Positions 52,308 through 60,504 of a stretch of DNA of 64,000 nt are shown here, in pieces (the stretch's first letter is position 1; each line of letters starts with the position of its first letter). The notes beneath the pieces were generated by a model that was given only the letters and a program-made list of their open reading frames with translations, searched no databases and was not told the DNA's origin. The stretch comes from an uncultured Lachnospiraceae bacterium. GTDB lineage: Bacteria; Bacillota; Clostridia; Lachnospirales; Lachnospiraceae. The stretch is taken from assembly GCA_904395885.1 (NCBI GenBank), contig CAJFOF010000004.1, forward strand, positions 1-64,000, in the 5' to 3' direction. A program made the translations under genes and the position numbers.

Positions 52308-53324
52308 ATGGAGAAAAAAATGCTGGCTAACTACAATCTGCTGCGAATTCTGGCTATCTTTCTGGTCATTTCGACCCATATGCTGTCCGGAGTATGGATT
52401 GCCGACCCTGCTTCCCAGTCTATGGCCTGGCATGTCAGAGAGATCATCCACACCGCCGCTCTATCCTGCAACGGTCTTTTTTTCATGCTCAGCGGCCGCT
52501 TCATCCTGGAACGCTTTGACGGAAATATTCCGGCCTTCTATTGGAAGCGCTTCATAAAAATCGGGATTCCGGCTATCTGTGCCGGTCTCCTGTACTATAT
52601 CCAGCTCCACGGCTTTTCTCTCAGCATCAGCTATTTTAAAGATTTTCTGAAAGCCTTCCTCCAGGTCCAGATTGTCGGTTACCTGTGGTTTGTCATGGCC
52701 CTGGCCGGCTTCTATCTGGCCGCCCCTTTTTTGTCCCGGATGCTGAACTGCCTGAACAAGAAAGAGCTGTATTGGCTTCTGGGCGGTGCGGTCGTCTATT
52801 TCCTGATTCAGAGTCTCTATGGAATTTTCTCTATGGAGCCTCCTATGGAAGCCTACATCTTTACCAACTGGGGCTTTTACTGTATTCTCGGTTTCCTTCT
52901 GGACCGCATGGAGCTGACTTCCCGCCAGATTACAGGTTTTCTGGCCGCCGGACTTCTGGGCTTCATCCTTATTTCAGTTCAGGAGATCTGGTTCACCGGG
53001 CAAAATCCGGCCGTTTACACCTTTGACCCTTCCATGATTTTCCTGTGTATTGGGATTTACCTGTTGGTCACCCGCTTTGGCACGGCCGTCAGCCGCCATC
53101 TGGAGGGGCCCATCAATACGATCAGCCGCTATATATTTTTTGTCTACCTGTTTCACGGCCTGACCCACAACTTTATTTTTGACTATCTGGTGGAACCCGG
53201 TATTCCCGGCTACGGCGCCTGGCTTCTTTTGACGCTGCTCTCCTTTTTCATGGCTCTGGCCCTCTCCATCCCGGTCTATCACCTTCTGTACCAGCCTATG
53301 TGCAAACTGCTTTTAAGAAAGTAA
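52308..53324 (+). CDS. Acyltransferase-3 family membrane protein
   Basis: 338 aa with about ten membrane helices. It begins with the family pattern NYNLLRILAIFLVISTHM, which contains the conserved His, and later has the SGRFILER block. Such enzymes O-acetylate or succinylate surface sugars, peptidoglycan or secondary metabolites. The start has CAGGAGG 8-9 nt upstream. The acceptor is unknown, and no polysaccharide genes are adjacent. Confidence 0.82.
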   Translation: MEKKMLANYNLLRILAIFLVISTHMLSGVWIADPASQSMAWHVREIIHTAALSCNGLFFMLSGRFILERFDGNIPAFYWKRFIKIGIPAICAGLLYYIQLHGFSLSISYFKDFLKAFLQVQIVGYLWFVMALAGFYLAAPFLSRMLNCLNKKELYWLLGGAVVYFLIQSLYGIFSMEPPMEAYIFTNWGFYCILGFLLDRMELTSRQITGFLAAGLLGFILISVQEIWFTGQNPAVYTFDPSMIFLCIGIYLLVTRFGTAVSRHLEGPINTISRYIFFVYLFHGLTHNFIFDYLVEPGIPGYGAWLLLTLLSFFMALALSIPVYHLLYQPMCKLLLRK

Positions 53325-53348
53325 TTGCGCCGTATTAAAAATACAGTA

Positions 53349-53376
53349 TTGAAAATTACAGAATTTTCTTTATAAT
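53349..53376 (+). promoter_or_regulatory. Promoter of the purine-permease gene
   Basis: TTGAAA (53349-53354), 16-bp spacer, TATAAT (53371-53376). The leader (about 80 nt) shows no purine-riboswitch core. Confidence 0.6.
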
Positions 53377-53465
53377 AGGACACGGTAGGAACGATGCCAG
53401 AAAATCACTCGTTGGTATTGGTATCGAAAAACAATAAGATATGTTTTGAAAGAAAAGGAGAGACT

Positions 53466-54821
53466 ATGGAAAAATTTTTTAAGCTCAAAGAAAACGGCAC
53501 CACGGTTTCAACAGAAATCGTTGCCGGACTGACCACCTTCTTTACTATGGCATACATAATAGCCGTAAATCCCAGCGTGCTGAGTCAGTCCGGAATGGAA
53601 TGGGGAGCCGTATTTTTGGCTACCATCATCGCATCTATCATCGGTACCCTGGTAATGGGACTCTTTGCCAATGTACCATATGCACAAGCTCCTGGAATGG
53701 GACTGAATGCTTTCTTCGTCTATACTGTCTGCTTCGGTCTGGGCTTTACCTGGCAGCAGGCCCTGTCAATGGTATTCATCTGCGGCATCTTTAACATCAT
53801 TATTACTGTGACAAAGATCCGCAAGTTTATCATCAAAGCCATCCCAGCCAGCCTTCAGAACGCCATCGGCGGCGGCATCGGCGTCTTTGTGGCATATATC
53901 GGCCTTCTCAATGTAGGCTTCATCAGCTTCGAGTCCGGTGTTCCGGCCATCGCCACTCTGAATCAGCCGGTTTTCTGGCTGTTCCTCATCGGCCTTGTAC
54001 TGACCGTCGTTCTTCTTGTCTGCAATGTAAAAGGCGCGATTTTAATCGGTATCGTAATAACCGCCCTGCTGGGAATTCCCATGGGTGTCACAGTCACCAG
54101 CGATTCTGTAAGCTTCACGGAGGCATGTGCGGCCCTGCCGACAACCTTCGGAGCAATCTTTACCGAGCAGGGTCTTCCCTCCCTGTTCAGCGATATGTCA
54201 AAGCTTCCTCTGGTGTTGGTAACAATCTTTGCATTCAGCATTTCCGATACCTTTGACACTCTCGGCACCTTCATCGGAACCGGACGCCGCAGCGGCATTT
54301 TCAGCGAGGAAGACGAGAAAGCCATGGATTCCAGTTCTGGCTTTAAATCAAAAATGGACAAGGCTCTGTTTGCGGATGCCATCGCCACCTCCATCGGCTC
54401 CATCTTCGGAACCTCCAACACCACAACCTTTGTGGAGAGCGCTTCCGGAATCGGCGCCGGCGGCCGCACAGGTCTGACCAGCGTAGTCGTAGCAATCTGC
54501 TTTTTCATCAGCGCGTTCCTGGCAACCTTTGTCAGCGCGATTCCCTCCGCAGCTACCGCTCCTGCCCTGGTAGTTGTAGGAATCATGATGACCTCCGCCT
54601 TTAAAGAAATCCAGTGGGAAGATTTCTCTGAAGCGGTACCGGCATTTTTCGCAGGCCTGTTTATGGCTCTCTGCTACAGCATCTCCTACGGCATCGCTTT
54701 TGGCTTTATCTCATACTGCATCGTAAAAATCTGCAAAAAAGAAGCGGGAAGCATCCATCCTATCCTCTGGGCTGCAACCATTCTTTTCATTTTAAACTTT
54801 GTGCTTCTGGCTGTGATCTAA
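53466..54821 (+). CDS. NCS2-family purine permease (AzgA-like)
   Basis: About 451 aa with some 12-14 membrane helices. The motifs EIVAGLTTFFTMAYIIAVNPSVLS, PYAQAPGMGLNAFF, SFDTLGTFIGTGRRSG-like (here FDTLGTFIGTGRRSG) and GTSNTTTFVESASGIGAGGRTG are signatures of the AzgA branch, which takes up adenine, guanine or hypoxanthine by proton symport. The frame is open 24 codons upstream, but AAGGAGA before the ATG at 53466 is the start. It ends at a bidirectional terminator. Confidence 0.92.
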   Translation: MEKFFKLKENGTTVSTEIVAGLTTFFTMAYIIAVNPSVLSQSGMEWGAVFLATIIASIIGTLVMGLFANVPYAQAPGMGLNAFFVYTVCFGLGFTWQQALSMVFICGIFNIIITVTKIRKFIIKAIPASLQNAIGGGIGVFVAYIGLLNVGFISFESGVPAIATLNQPVFWLFLIGLVLTVVLLVCNVKGAILIGIVITALLGIPMGVTVTSDSVSFTEACAALPTTFGAIFTEQGLPSLFSDMSKLPLVLVTIFAFSISDTFDTLGTFIGTGRRSGIFSEEDEKAMDSSSGFKSKMDKALFADAIATSIGSIFGTSNTTTFVESASGIGAGGRTGLTSVVVAICFFISAFLATFVSAIPSAATAPALVVVGIMMTSAFKEIQWEDFSEAVPAFFAGLFMALCYSISYGIAFGFISYCIVKICKKEAGSIHPILWAATILFILNFVLLAVI

Positions 54822-54838
54822 ACAGAGTAAATTTAGTC

Positions 54839-54869
54839 AAAAAGGGATGCCATGCAGAGCATCCCTTTT
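54839..54869. terminator. Bidirectional terminator
   Basis: AAAAGGGATGC (54840-54850) pairs perfectly with GCATCCCTTTT (54859-54869) around an 8-nt loop. Exits are TTTTCTTAATC to the right and TTTTTGACTAAATTT on the minus strand. It separates convergent genes. Confidence 0.88.
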
Positions 54870-54877
54870 CTTAATCT

Positions 54878-55561
54878 CTATTCTCTTTCCAGCCAGAACT
54901 CCTCCCCCTCTACTACCATAGCAGTCAGCTTTCCCCCAAAAACGCAGCCTGTATCTATACAGATCATCCCCGTTTGGGGAAGTTCCATCCGCTTGCGGTA
55001 GGAAAGGATTTCTCCGCTTCGACCGTCTCCTCTCAGGTAAATCGGATCCCACAAAGGCGTGTGCCCCACTATGGTCAGGCGCTTATCATAGCAGTTTTCC
55101 GTAATTGCGTCTCTGTCCCACAACAGAGTATCCAGACTGTTTTTCTCCGGCTTCTCCTCAATAATCCCTGCATGAACACATTGATACCCTTCCCCGATCC
55201 AGTAGAAGACAGTATTCTTCTCCAGCCACGGAATATGGGTCTGGGCTTTTCTGCCGTGGAGAAAGAAGGATTTTTCTGTCTCCCTGCCCCCATTCATGTG
55301 CCACAGCCGCTTCATCTGCCGGTCGCAGGCAATGTCGATCAGCATCTGTTCGTGATTTCCTCTGACAATGATGCACCGCTCCTTCATCTCCAGCTTTAGC
55401 TGGCGAAAAAAGCTGAACACCTCATAGGCCGCTTTTCCCCGGTCCATCAGATCCCCCAGGCTGACCAGGCGGTCTTCTCTCTGGTTAAATTCAAGTTTCA
55501 TCAAAAGTCCTGTCAGTTCCTGAATACAGCCGTGAATATCACCGACAATGATCGTTCTCAT
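54878..55561 (-). CDS. Metallophosphoesterase (PrpE/ApaH-like)
   Basis: 227 aa calcineurin-like phosphoesterase. The dinuclear-metal motifs are GDIHGC, GDLMDRG and GNHEQM, with later His ligands in VHAG and VGHTP. The order and spacing match PP2A-like bacterial phosphatases and diadenosine tetraphosphatases (PrpE, ApaH). The substrate, phosphoprotein or Ap4A, cannot be told from sequence. It is transcribed alone toward the shared terminator. Confidence 0.88.
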   Translation of the reverse strand: MRTIIVGDIHGCIQELTGLLMKLEFNQREDRLVSLGDLMDRGKAAYEVFSFFRQLKLEMKERCIIVRGNHEQMLIDIACDRQMKRLWHMNGGRETEKSFFLHGRKAQTHIPWLEKNTVFYWIGEGYQCVHAGIIEEKPEKNSLDTLLWDRDAITENCYDKRLTIVGHTPLWDPIYLRGDGRSGEILSYRKRMELPQTGMICIDTGCVFGGKLTAMVVEGEEFWLERE

Positions 55562-55672
55562 TCCTCTGTCATCCCTTCTTTTTCGTTTTCCATTATGAGG
55601 TGCATGTTATTCGCGCTTACCATTCTTTTTCGGTAGTCTCTCGCCCAGCAATATAAAAGCAGCTTGATACGT

Positions 55673-55697
55673 GACTTATTGTCTGTAGACTTATTGT
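55673..55697 (+). promoter_or_regulatory. Candidate C-box operator repeat
   Basis: GACTTATTGT occurs twice in direct repeat (55673-55682 and 55688-55697), 15 bp apart. The first extends to the palindrome GACTTATTGTC. C-protein operators of restriction-modification systems are paired GACT/AGTC-like boxes just upstream of the controller gene, which begins 38 nt further on. The core promoter may overlap (TTGATA-N16-TAGACT). Confidence 0.5.
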
Positions 55698-55734
55698 ATT
55701 CATTTTACTACGCTATCTTAGATAGGAGGTTCCC

Positions 55735-55974
55735 ATGGACATTGTAAAAGTATTCGCAGAAAATTTAAAAAAATATAGACGACAGGCCGGTTTGTCACAG
55801 GAAAAATTGGCTGACAAATGCGGGATGCACCGCACCTACATCAGCGCGATTGAATGCTGCAGGCGCAGTATTGCGTTGGAAAATGTTCAACGGATTGCAG
55901 ATGCCCTCAATGTCGATACTTACCAATTATTTATTGATCCGAAAAAGGAGGAAAACTCATGTCATACTCCCTGA
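55735..55974 (+). CDS. XRE-family controller (C) protein of a restriction-modification system
   Basis: 79 aa single HTH_3 domain (FAENLKKYRRQAGLSQEKLADKCGMHRTYISAIE). Its size, the recognition helix MHRTYISAIE and its position directly before a nuclease-like gene with a 16-base overlap are typical of C proteins, which time nuclease expression after methylation. GATAGGAGG supports the start. It appears intact although the gene it should control is broken. Confidence 0.8.
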   Translation: MDIVKVFAENLKKYRRQAGLSQEKLADKCGMHRTYISAIECCRRSIALENVQRIADALNVDTYQLFIDPKKEENSCHTP

Positions 55975-56675
55975 CCATCCCAGAATTAAAAAAGTTATCT
56001 GACTGCCTCCAAGTCGTTATGGCAGTTCCTTTTATCGATGATGTTGAGGATTATATTTTGGAAGCAATCTGGGAATATGTAAAGGACATTGACGGTCCTG
56101 ATCCGTTTTATAACATACGCTCTAAAAAGGCTGTACGATGTTGTTGACAACAACCGCAAAATGGTTGGTCCGTCAAAAGCCTGCAATGGCCATTTCGCCC
56201 TAACGGAGAATTTGAACTCGTAATACAACGGGCAGATGTCTATAAAAAAGCAGTGTCTTTAGGTTTCCCACATCTTGATTCAAACAGTGATCCTTCCGAT
56301 ATCGGTACGGCTCTTCTGCGGCATTGGCAGTTAAAGGTCGAAGAAGATGCCATCGCTCAGGGCGTAAAATCGAAACGCATTATGATTCTATTAAAAACTG
56401 TAGATAAACGGCAGTTTGCTGTTGTCGAAGACGACATTTTATTATATTTGCCAGAAGAGTTGAATTGGCAATGGACAAACAGCAGCAAAAACGGGCTGCA
56501 GGCCATCCGCAGATCAGACGGCAAATGTGTTTACCGGTGGTATCCTTCTCAAAAACAATTTTTTGAGCGCTTTACACTGCCTGAATCCCTTCAGCTCATC
56601 CATGTAACGCCCAAGCGTCTGAAAAAAGCTCAAGTTGTTGATATTCTTCTGCCTTTCCTTCAAGAGCAATCCTGA
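55959..56675 (+). pseudogene. Restriction-endonuclease-like gene broken by two compensating indels
   Basis: A start at 55959 with AAAAGGAGG gives 62 codons ending at a TGA (56145-56147). The same frame then reopens, reading NGWSVKSLQWPF onward to 56675, about 170 more residues. In the +1 frame the short bridge encodes a protein-like KLYDVVDNNRK, so an extra base near 56124-56130 (AAAAAGG) and a lost base near 56157-56163 best explain it. The intact product would be about 238 aa. The WSVKS block could be the xK end of a PD-(D/E)xK site. Its neighbours, a controller and a cytosine methyltransferase, argue for a type II nuclease, but no family is recognised. Confidence 0.7.
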
Positions 56676-57726
56676 TACTGTCTGCAAGCTGCTCCATAAA
56701 GCCAGGCGGAACTGCATTTCCGATTTGCCCCGCCTGGTCATTTCTTCCTCCCAGAAAATGAAAGTCATCTGAAAATGACTGAAGACGCGCCGCCTCTCTC
56801 ATAGTCAGTCCCCTCACTTCCCTTGGGTGGGCAAAACGGCCTGATCCTACATGAAATACCCAGCGGGTAATTGTAGCGGCGGCAGACGTATAATCCAGAC
56901 GTCCGTACGCTCCCGAATATCCACTTTTCACCTGCAGTTCTTTCGGCAAATCTTTTAATCCCTGGCCCGGCTGAAGAGACGATATCCGTGCTGTCTGAAT
57001 CGGATTCATAACTGCTGCAATATGATTAAAAACAGATTTTGAAGAAGCTCTCATATGTTTCTGGTAATCATTTTCGCATTCAGAGGTATACGGCATACCA
57101 TCATACCCTTCTCCCTGATTGACAATCGGGAGATCTGAAATTGCCTGCCAAGCAGATACCATATCTTTAGACTTCTCCGGAAACACAGGACAGCCAAGTC
57201 TGGATGCAAAAAAGAAGCAGCGTCTTCTCTTCTGCGGAATTCCGTACTCAGACATATTAACAATCTGCACCTCAACCTGATAACCATCCGCTTCCAAATT
57301 CTCGATAATCTCTCTCCTGACAATTCCGCCAAAAGCATTATATATTTCAGCAACATTTTCTAAAATGGCTACTTTAGGCCGAATTTCGTGAACAAACCGA
57401 AGATATGCCCGATATAATTGATTGCGCGGATCTTCTAAAAAACGGCCATAAGCTGGTATGTTTTTAGAAAATCCCTGACATGGCGGTCCCCCCACAATCA
57501 CATCAATCTCATTCTTTCTCTTTCCAATGGCACGTAACACTTCTGAAGGTTCTACCCTGGAAAGATCAAGATTCAGCGCTTTCGTGCCGCCATGATTATA
57601 AGCATACGTGTTTAATGCAGGCTCCCAGTTATCAATCCCTGCCACAATATTGAAATTTTTCTTTTTTAATCCCCAGGACATACCTCCACATCCGCAAAAC
57701 AAATCTAGCACATTATACTTTTGCAT
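56596..57726 (-). CDS. DNA cytosine-C5 methyltransferase, type II
   Basis: 376 aa. The conserved motifs are in order: I DLFCGCGGMSWG, IV GGPPCQGFS with the catalytic Cys, VI ENV (ILENVAEI), VIII QKRRR, a target-recognition region (about 200-290), IX (LTMREAARLQSF) and X (GQIGNAVPP). It methylates cytosine at C5 in a specific site. It is convergent with the broken nuclease gene, their 3' ends overlapping by 80 bases. With the nuclease broken it would act as an orphan, protecting host or plasmid DNA without restriction. Confidence 0.93.
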   Translation of the reverse strand: MQKYNVLDLFCGCGGMSWGLKKKNFNIVAGIDNWEPALNTYAYNHGGTKALNLDLSRVEPSEVLRAIGKRKNEIDVIVGGPPCQGFSKNIPAYGRFLEDPRNQLYRAYLRFVHEIRPKVAILENVAEIYNAFGGIVRREIIENLEADGYQVEVQIVNMSEYGIPQKRRRCFFFASRLGCPVFPEKSKDMVSAWQAISDLPIVNQGEGYDGMPYTSECENDYQKHMRASSKSVFNHIAAVMNPIQTARISSLQPGQGLKDLPKELQVKSGYSGAYGRLDYTSAAATITRWVFHVGSGRFAHPREVRGLTMREAARLQSFSDDFHFLGGRNDQAGQIGNAVPPGFMEQLADSIRIALEGKAEEYQQLELFSDAWALHG

Positions 57727-57800
57727 ATTCCATTTAAGCTCCTAACAAAATCTTTCTACCACTATTTAACCATGTTTTCCAGAAATCCACAAGAGAGAAA

Positions 57801-57838
57801 CCGCCGCATCTGTGATCTTTAAATCACTGATACGGCGG
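57801..57838 (-). terminator. Terminator of the hydrogenase gene
   Basis: CCGCCG...CGGCGG arms (57801-57806 and 57833-57838) are extended inward by ATC/GAT and GTGAT/ATCAC pairs. The minus-strand exit is TTTCTCTCTTG. It lies 53 nt beyond the stop. Confidence 0.7.
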
Positions 57839-57890
57839 CTCTGTCATTCCATTTATCTGGAAAACCGACAATGTGAAACGTGTGCCCGCA

Positions 57891-59414
57891 TTAATCCACC
57901 AGCTTGTCCAGTTCTTTTACGTGTTCTGTCTGGTTAGAGGTCTTATGTTTTGCTTTCGATGCATACAGGTTGACAGCAGTCTGGGATTTTTTGATGGGCT
58001 GCATGGTTCCGGCTCCTGCTACGCAGCCTCCCGGGCAGGCCATTCCTTCCAGCAGATATCCGTTGTACTTTCCGGCCTTTGCCATGGTCAGCAGCTTCCG
58101 GCAGTCTCTCAGGCCCTCTGCATTGGCGATCTTGATCTCCCGGTCCGGGAATTTCTCATGGATCACGTCTGCCACAGCTTTCGCCACGCCGCCGGCCACT
58201 GCAAAGTTACGTCCGTCGGTGGACGCATCGTTTACGCCGTCCGGGTCTTCCTCAATCGTCTCAATGTTGACGTGCTTGGCGTCAAAGATTCCGGCCATCT
58301 CCTCAAAGGTCAGCACAAAATCCACCTCGCTGCGAACGGACTTTCTCATTGCCTCCAGCTTCTTTGCAGCGCAGGGCCCGATAAATACCACTTTTGCATT
58401 TTCGTGATGCCTCTTGATCAGGCGGGCCGTCAGAGTCATAGGCGTCAGAGCCATAGAAATGCAGTTCTTATAATCCGGGAACAGCTTCTTTGCCATGGAG
58501 GACCAGGCAGGGCAGCAGGAAGTCGCCATAAAGGGCAGGGTTTCCGGCACCTCTTCCACAAAGTCGATGGCCTCCTGGGTAGCGCACAGGTCGGCGCCTA
58601 CAGCCACCTCAAAGACATCGGCAAAGCCCAGCTCCTTCATCGCAGCACGCAGCTTTCCGGGAGTAACCTTAGGGCCAAACTGGCCTACAAAAGCCGGCGC
58701 TACCGCCGCATAGACTCTCTCACCGGACTGAATCGCACGGATCACCTGGAAAATCTGGGATTTATCTGAAATTGCTCCAAAGGGACAGTTTACCAGACAC
58801 TGGCCGCAGGACACGCATTTATCATAGTCAATATCCGCCTTCCCGTTCACATCGGAACGGATCGCATCCATGCCGCAGGCCGCGGCGCAAGGACGTTCCT
58901 GGATAATAATGGCATTGTAGGAACATACGTCTGCACATCTGCCACACTTGATACACTTGTCCTGGTCAATGTGGGAGCGGCCGTTGGTTCGGTCCAGAGT
59001 CACCGCATCTTTCGGGCATACCTCCACACAGGGATGAGCCAGACAGCCCTGGCAGCCGTCAGTCACAAACACCCGCTTTTCCGTGCAGGCATTGCAGGCG
59101 AACTTTATGACATTAATCAGCGGCGGGGTGTAGTAAGTCTCCGGTTTATCTGCCGCTTCTATGTTATCGGACAACGGCGCATGCTCCCCCGCCCCTCTGC
59201 ACGGAAGTCCCATGGCAAGGCGAAGGCGCTCTCCAACGATTGCCCTCTCCAAAAATACATCATTCCGGAAATTTCCCACTTCTCCCGGGATAATCTTATA
59301 GGGGAGCTCTTCAATCCTTTTATCGATCGGCCACTCTGTGTGGTAGGCCATCCTGGCCACCTCACGGAAAATCCAGTGTCTGATCTCCTGTATTCTGGTC
59401 TCTACTCCTCTCAA
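57891..59414 (-). CDS. [FeFe]-hydrogenase, possibly group B type
   Basis: 507 aa. An N-terminal region carries ferredoxin-type clusters (CQGCLAHPCVEVCP, CIKCGRCADVC, CVSCGQCLVNCP) and an extra CAAACGMDAI. The H-cluster domain follows, with L1 TSCCPAW, L2 GPCAAKK (about 345-351) and L3 EGMACPGGCVAG (about 456-467), supplying the four cluster Cys. The L2 variant GPC in place of the usual MPC, and the total length, point to the less studied group B enzymes; that subgroup is inference. The start is TTG at 59412-59414, with AAAGGAGG 9 nt upstream. No HydE, HydF or HydG maturase gene is nearby. Confidence 0.9.
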   Translation of the reverse strand: MRGVETRIQEIRHWIFREVARMAYHTEWPIDKRIEELPYKIIPGEVGNFRNDVFLERAIVGERLRLAMGLPCRGAGEHAPLSDNIEAADKPETYYTPPLINVIKFACNACTEKRVFVTDGCQGCLAHPCVEVCPKDAVTLDRTNGRSHIDQDKCIKCGRCADVCSYNAIIIQERPCAAACGMDAIRSDVNGKADIDYDKCVSCGQCLVNCPFGAISDKSQIFQVIRAIQSGERVYAAVAPAFVGQFGPKVTPGKLRAAMKELGFADVFEVAVGADLCATQEAIDFVEEVPETLPFMATSCCPAWSSMAKKLFPDYKNCISMALTPMTLTARLIKRHHENAKVVFIGPCAAKKLEAMRKSVRSEVDFVLTFEEMAGIFDAKHVNIETIEEDPDGVNDASTDGRNFAVAGGVAKAVADVIHEKFPDREIKIANAEGLRDCRKLLTMAKAGKYNGYLLEGMACPGGCVAGAGTMQPIKKSQTAVNLYASKAKHKTSNQTEHVKELDKLVD

Positions 59415-59481
59415 TTTATAAATCCTCCTTTATAATCTGCCGTTCAGCGCAAAGCATCCGGGCAGCTTTTGTACACTTCAA

Positions 59482-59509
59482 ATTATATACAGAAAAAAGC
59501 AAAATGCAA
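59482..59509 (-). promoter_or_regulatory. Promoter of the hydrogenase gene
   Basis: Minus-strand TATAAT (59482-59487), 16-bp spacer, TTGCAT (59504-59509). Leader about 60 nt. Confidence 0.55.
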
Positions 59510-59618
59510 GGAAGTTTTGCCCGCTTCCCACCATGTTCCTTTTTTTATACCTGTTTTGTCACGCCGCCTGATTTTCTGAATATCCTAACAGGAGAACCTT
59601 TCTATCAGGAGGCTTATT

Positions 59619-60404
59619 TTGGCACAGCAAAAAACAGTCATCATAGATGCCGGTCACGGCGGCGTTGAGCCCGGCGCCATTTATGAGGGGCGGAGAGAGA
59701 AGGACGATACCCTCCGCCTGGCCCTGGCCGTGGGGCAGATCTTAGAGAGAAACGGCGTTGACGTTGTCTACACCAGAGTCCAGGATGTTTTCGACAGTCC
59801 CTACGAAAAAGCGGCCATCGCCAACCGGTCCGGGGCAGACTTTTTCGTATCTATCCACAGAAATTCCATGCCTGAGCCCAACACCGCGTCCGGCGTTGAA
59901 ACCCTGGTCTACGAGGACAGCGGCATTCGCCATCTTCTGGCCAAAAACATTAACGACGCCCTCCACCGGATGACCGGGTATGCCAATCTGGGCATCAAAG
60001 AGCGGCCCGGCCTGGTAGTTCTCAGAGATACCCAGATGCCGGCCGTTCTGGTGGAGGCCGGTTTCATAAATTCCGATGCAGACAACCAGGTGTTTGACGA
60101 AAAATTTGATGCGATGGCCAACGCCATTGCCCAGGGGATTTTAAAGACCATCCGCGAGGAAGAGGAGGCTGTCCCGGAATACTATCAGATTCAGGTAGGG
60201 GCCTATCAAGACCGGGCATCTGCGGTCAAAGAGGTTCAGGCCCTGAAAAATGAAGGCTTTCCGGCATTTCTCGTCTATCAGGCGCCCTGGTACCGGGTTC
60301 GGGTAGGCGCATTCCTCAATCTGGATAACGCTGCCAATATGGAACAGAGACTGCGCCAGAGCGGCTATCCCACCCTGATGGTCAAAGAGCGGGCCGTCTA
60401 CTAA
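59619..60404 (+). CDS. N-acetylmuramoyl-L-alanine amidase (Amidase_3) with C-terminal SPOR domain
   Basis: 261 aa. The zinc amidase domain (about 1-180) has VIIDAGHGGVEPGA, ADFFVSIHRNSM and the catalytic-Glu block VLVEAGFINS. A C-terminal SPOR domain (about 187-258, YYQIQVGAYQDRASAVKE; YRVRVGAFLN) binds denuded glycan at septa in other bacteria. It should cut the amide between MurNAc and the stem peptide. The start is TTG at 59619 with AGGAGG upstream. No signal peptide or membrane helix is visible, so the export route is unclear. Confidence 0.9.
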   Translation: MAQQKTVIIDAGHGGVEPGAIYEGRREKDDTLRLALAVGQILERNGVDVVYTRVQDVFDSPYEKAAIANRSGADFFVSIHRNSMPEPNTASGVETLVYEDSGIRHLLAKNINDALHRMTGYANLGIKERPGLVVLRDTQMPAVLVEAGFINSDADNQVFDEKFDAMANAIAQGILKTIREEEEAVPEYYQIQVGAYQDRASAVKEVQALKNEGFPAFLVYQAPWYRVRVGAFLNLDNAANMEQRLRQSGYPTLMVKERAVY

Positions 60405-60504
60405 TCCATTGCCAGACGGCTGGGACGCTAAAGTTTCATCTTCCCTATCCTTCCTGCAGGCGCCGAAATCCCATCCAGAGAGACCGACGCCTGCCTGTCC
60501 CTGT

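Noticed and set aside
53377..53465. Purine riboswitch before the purine permease
   Set aside because: The leader is too short, and the conserved purine-aptamer loops and P1 stem are absent.
56119..56170. Programmed ribosomal frameshifting in the nuclease gene
   Set aside because: AAAAAG is a slippery run for -1 shifts, but the protein-like bridge needs +1 followed by a return, which a -1 signal cannot give; two indels are simpler.
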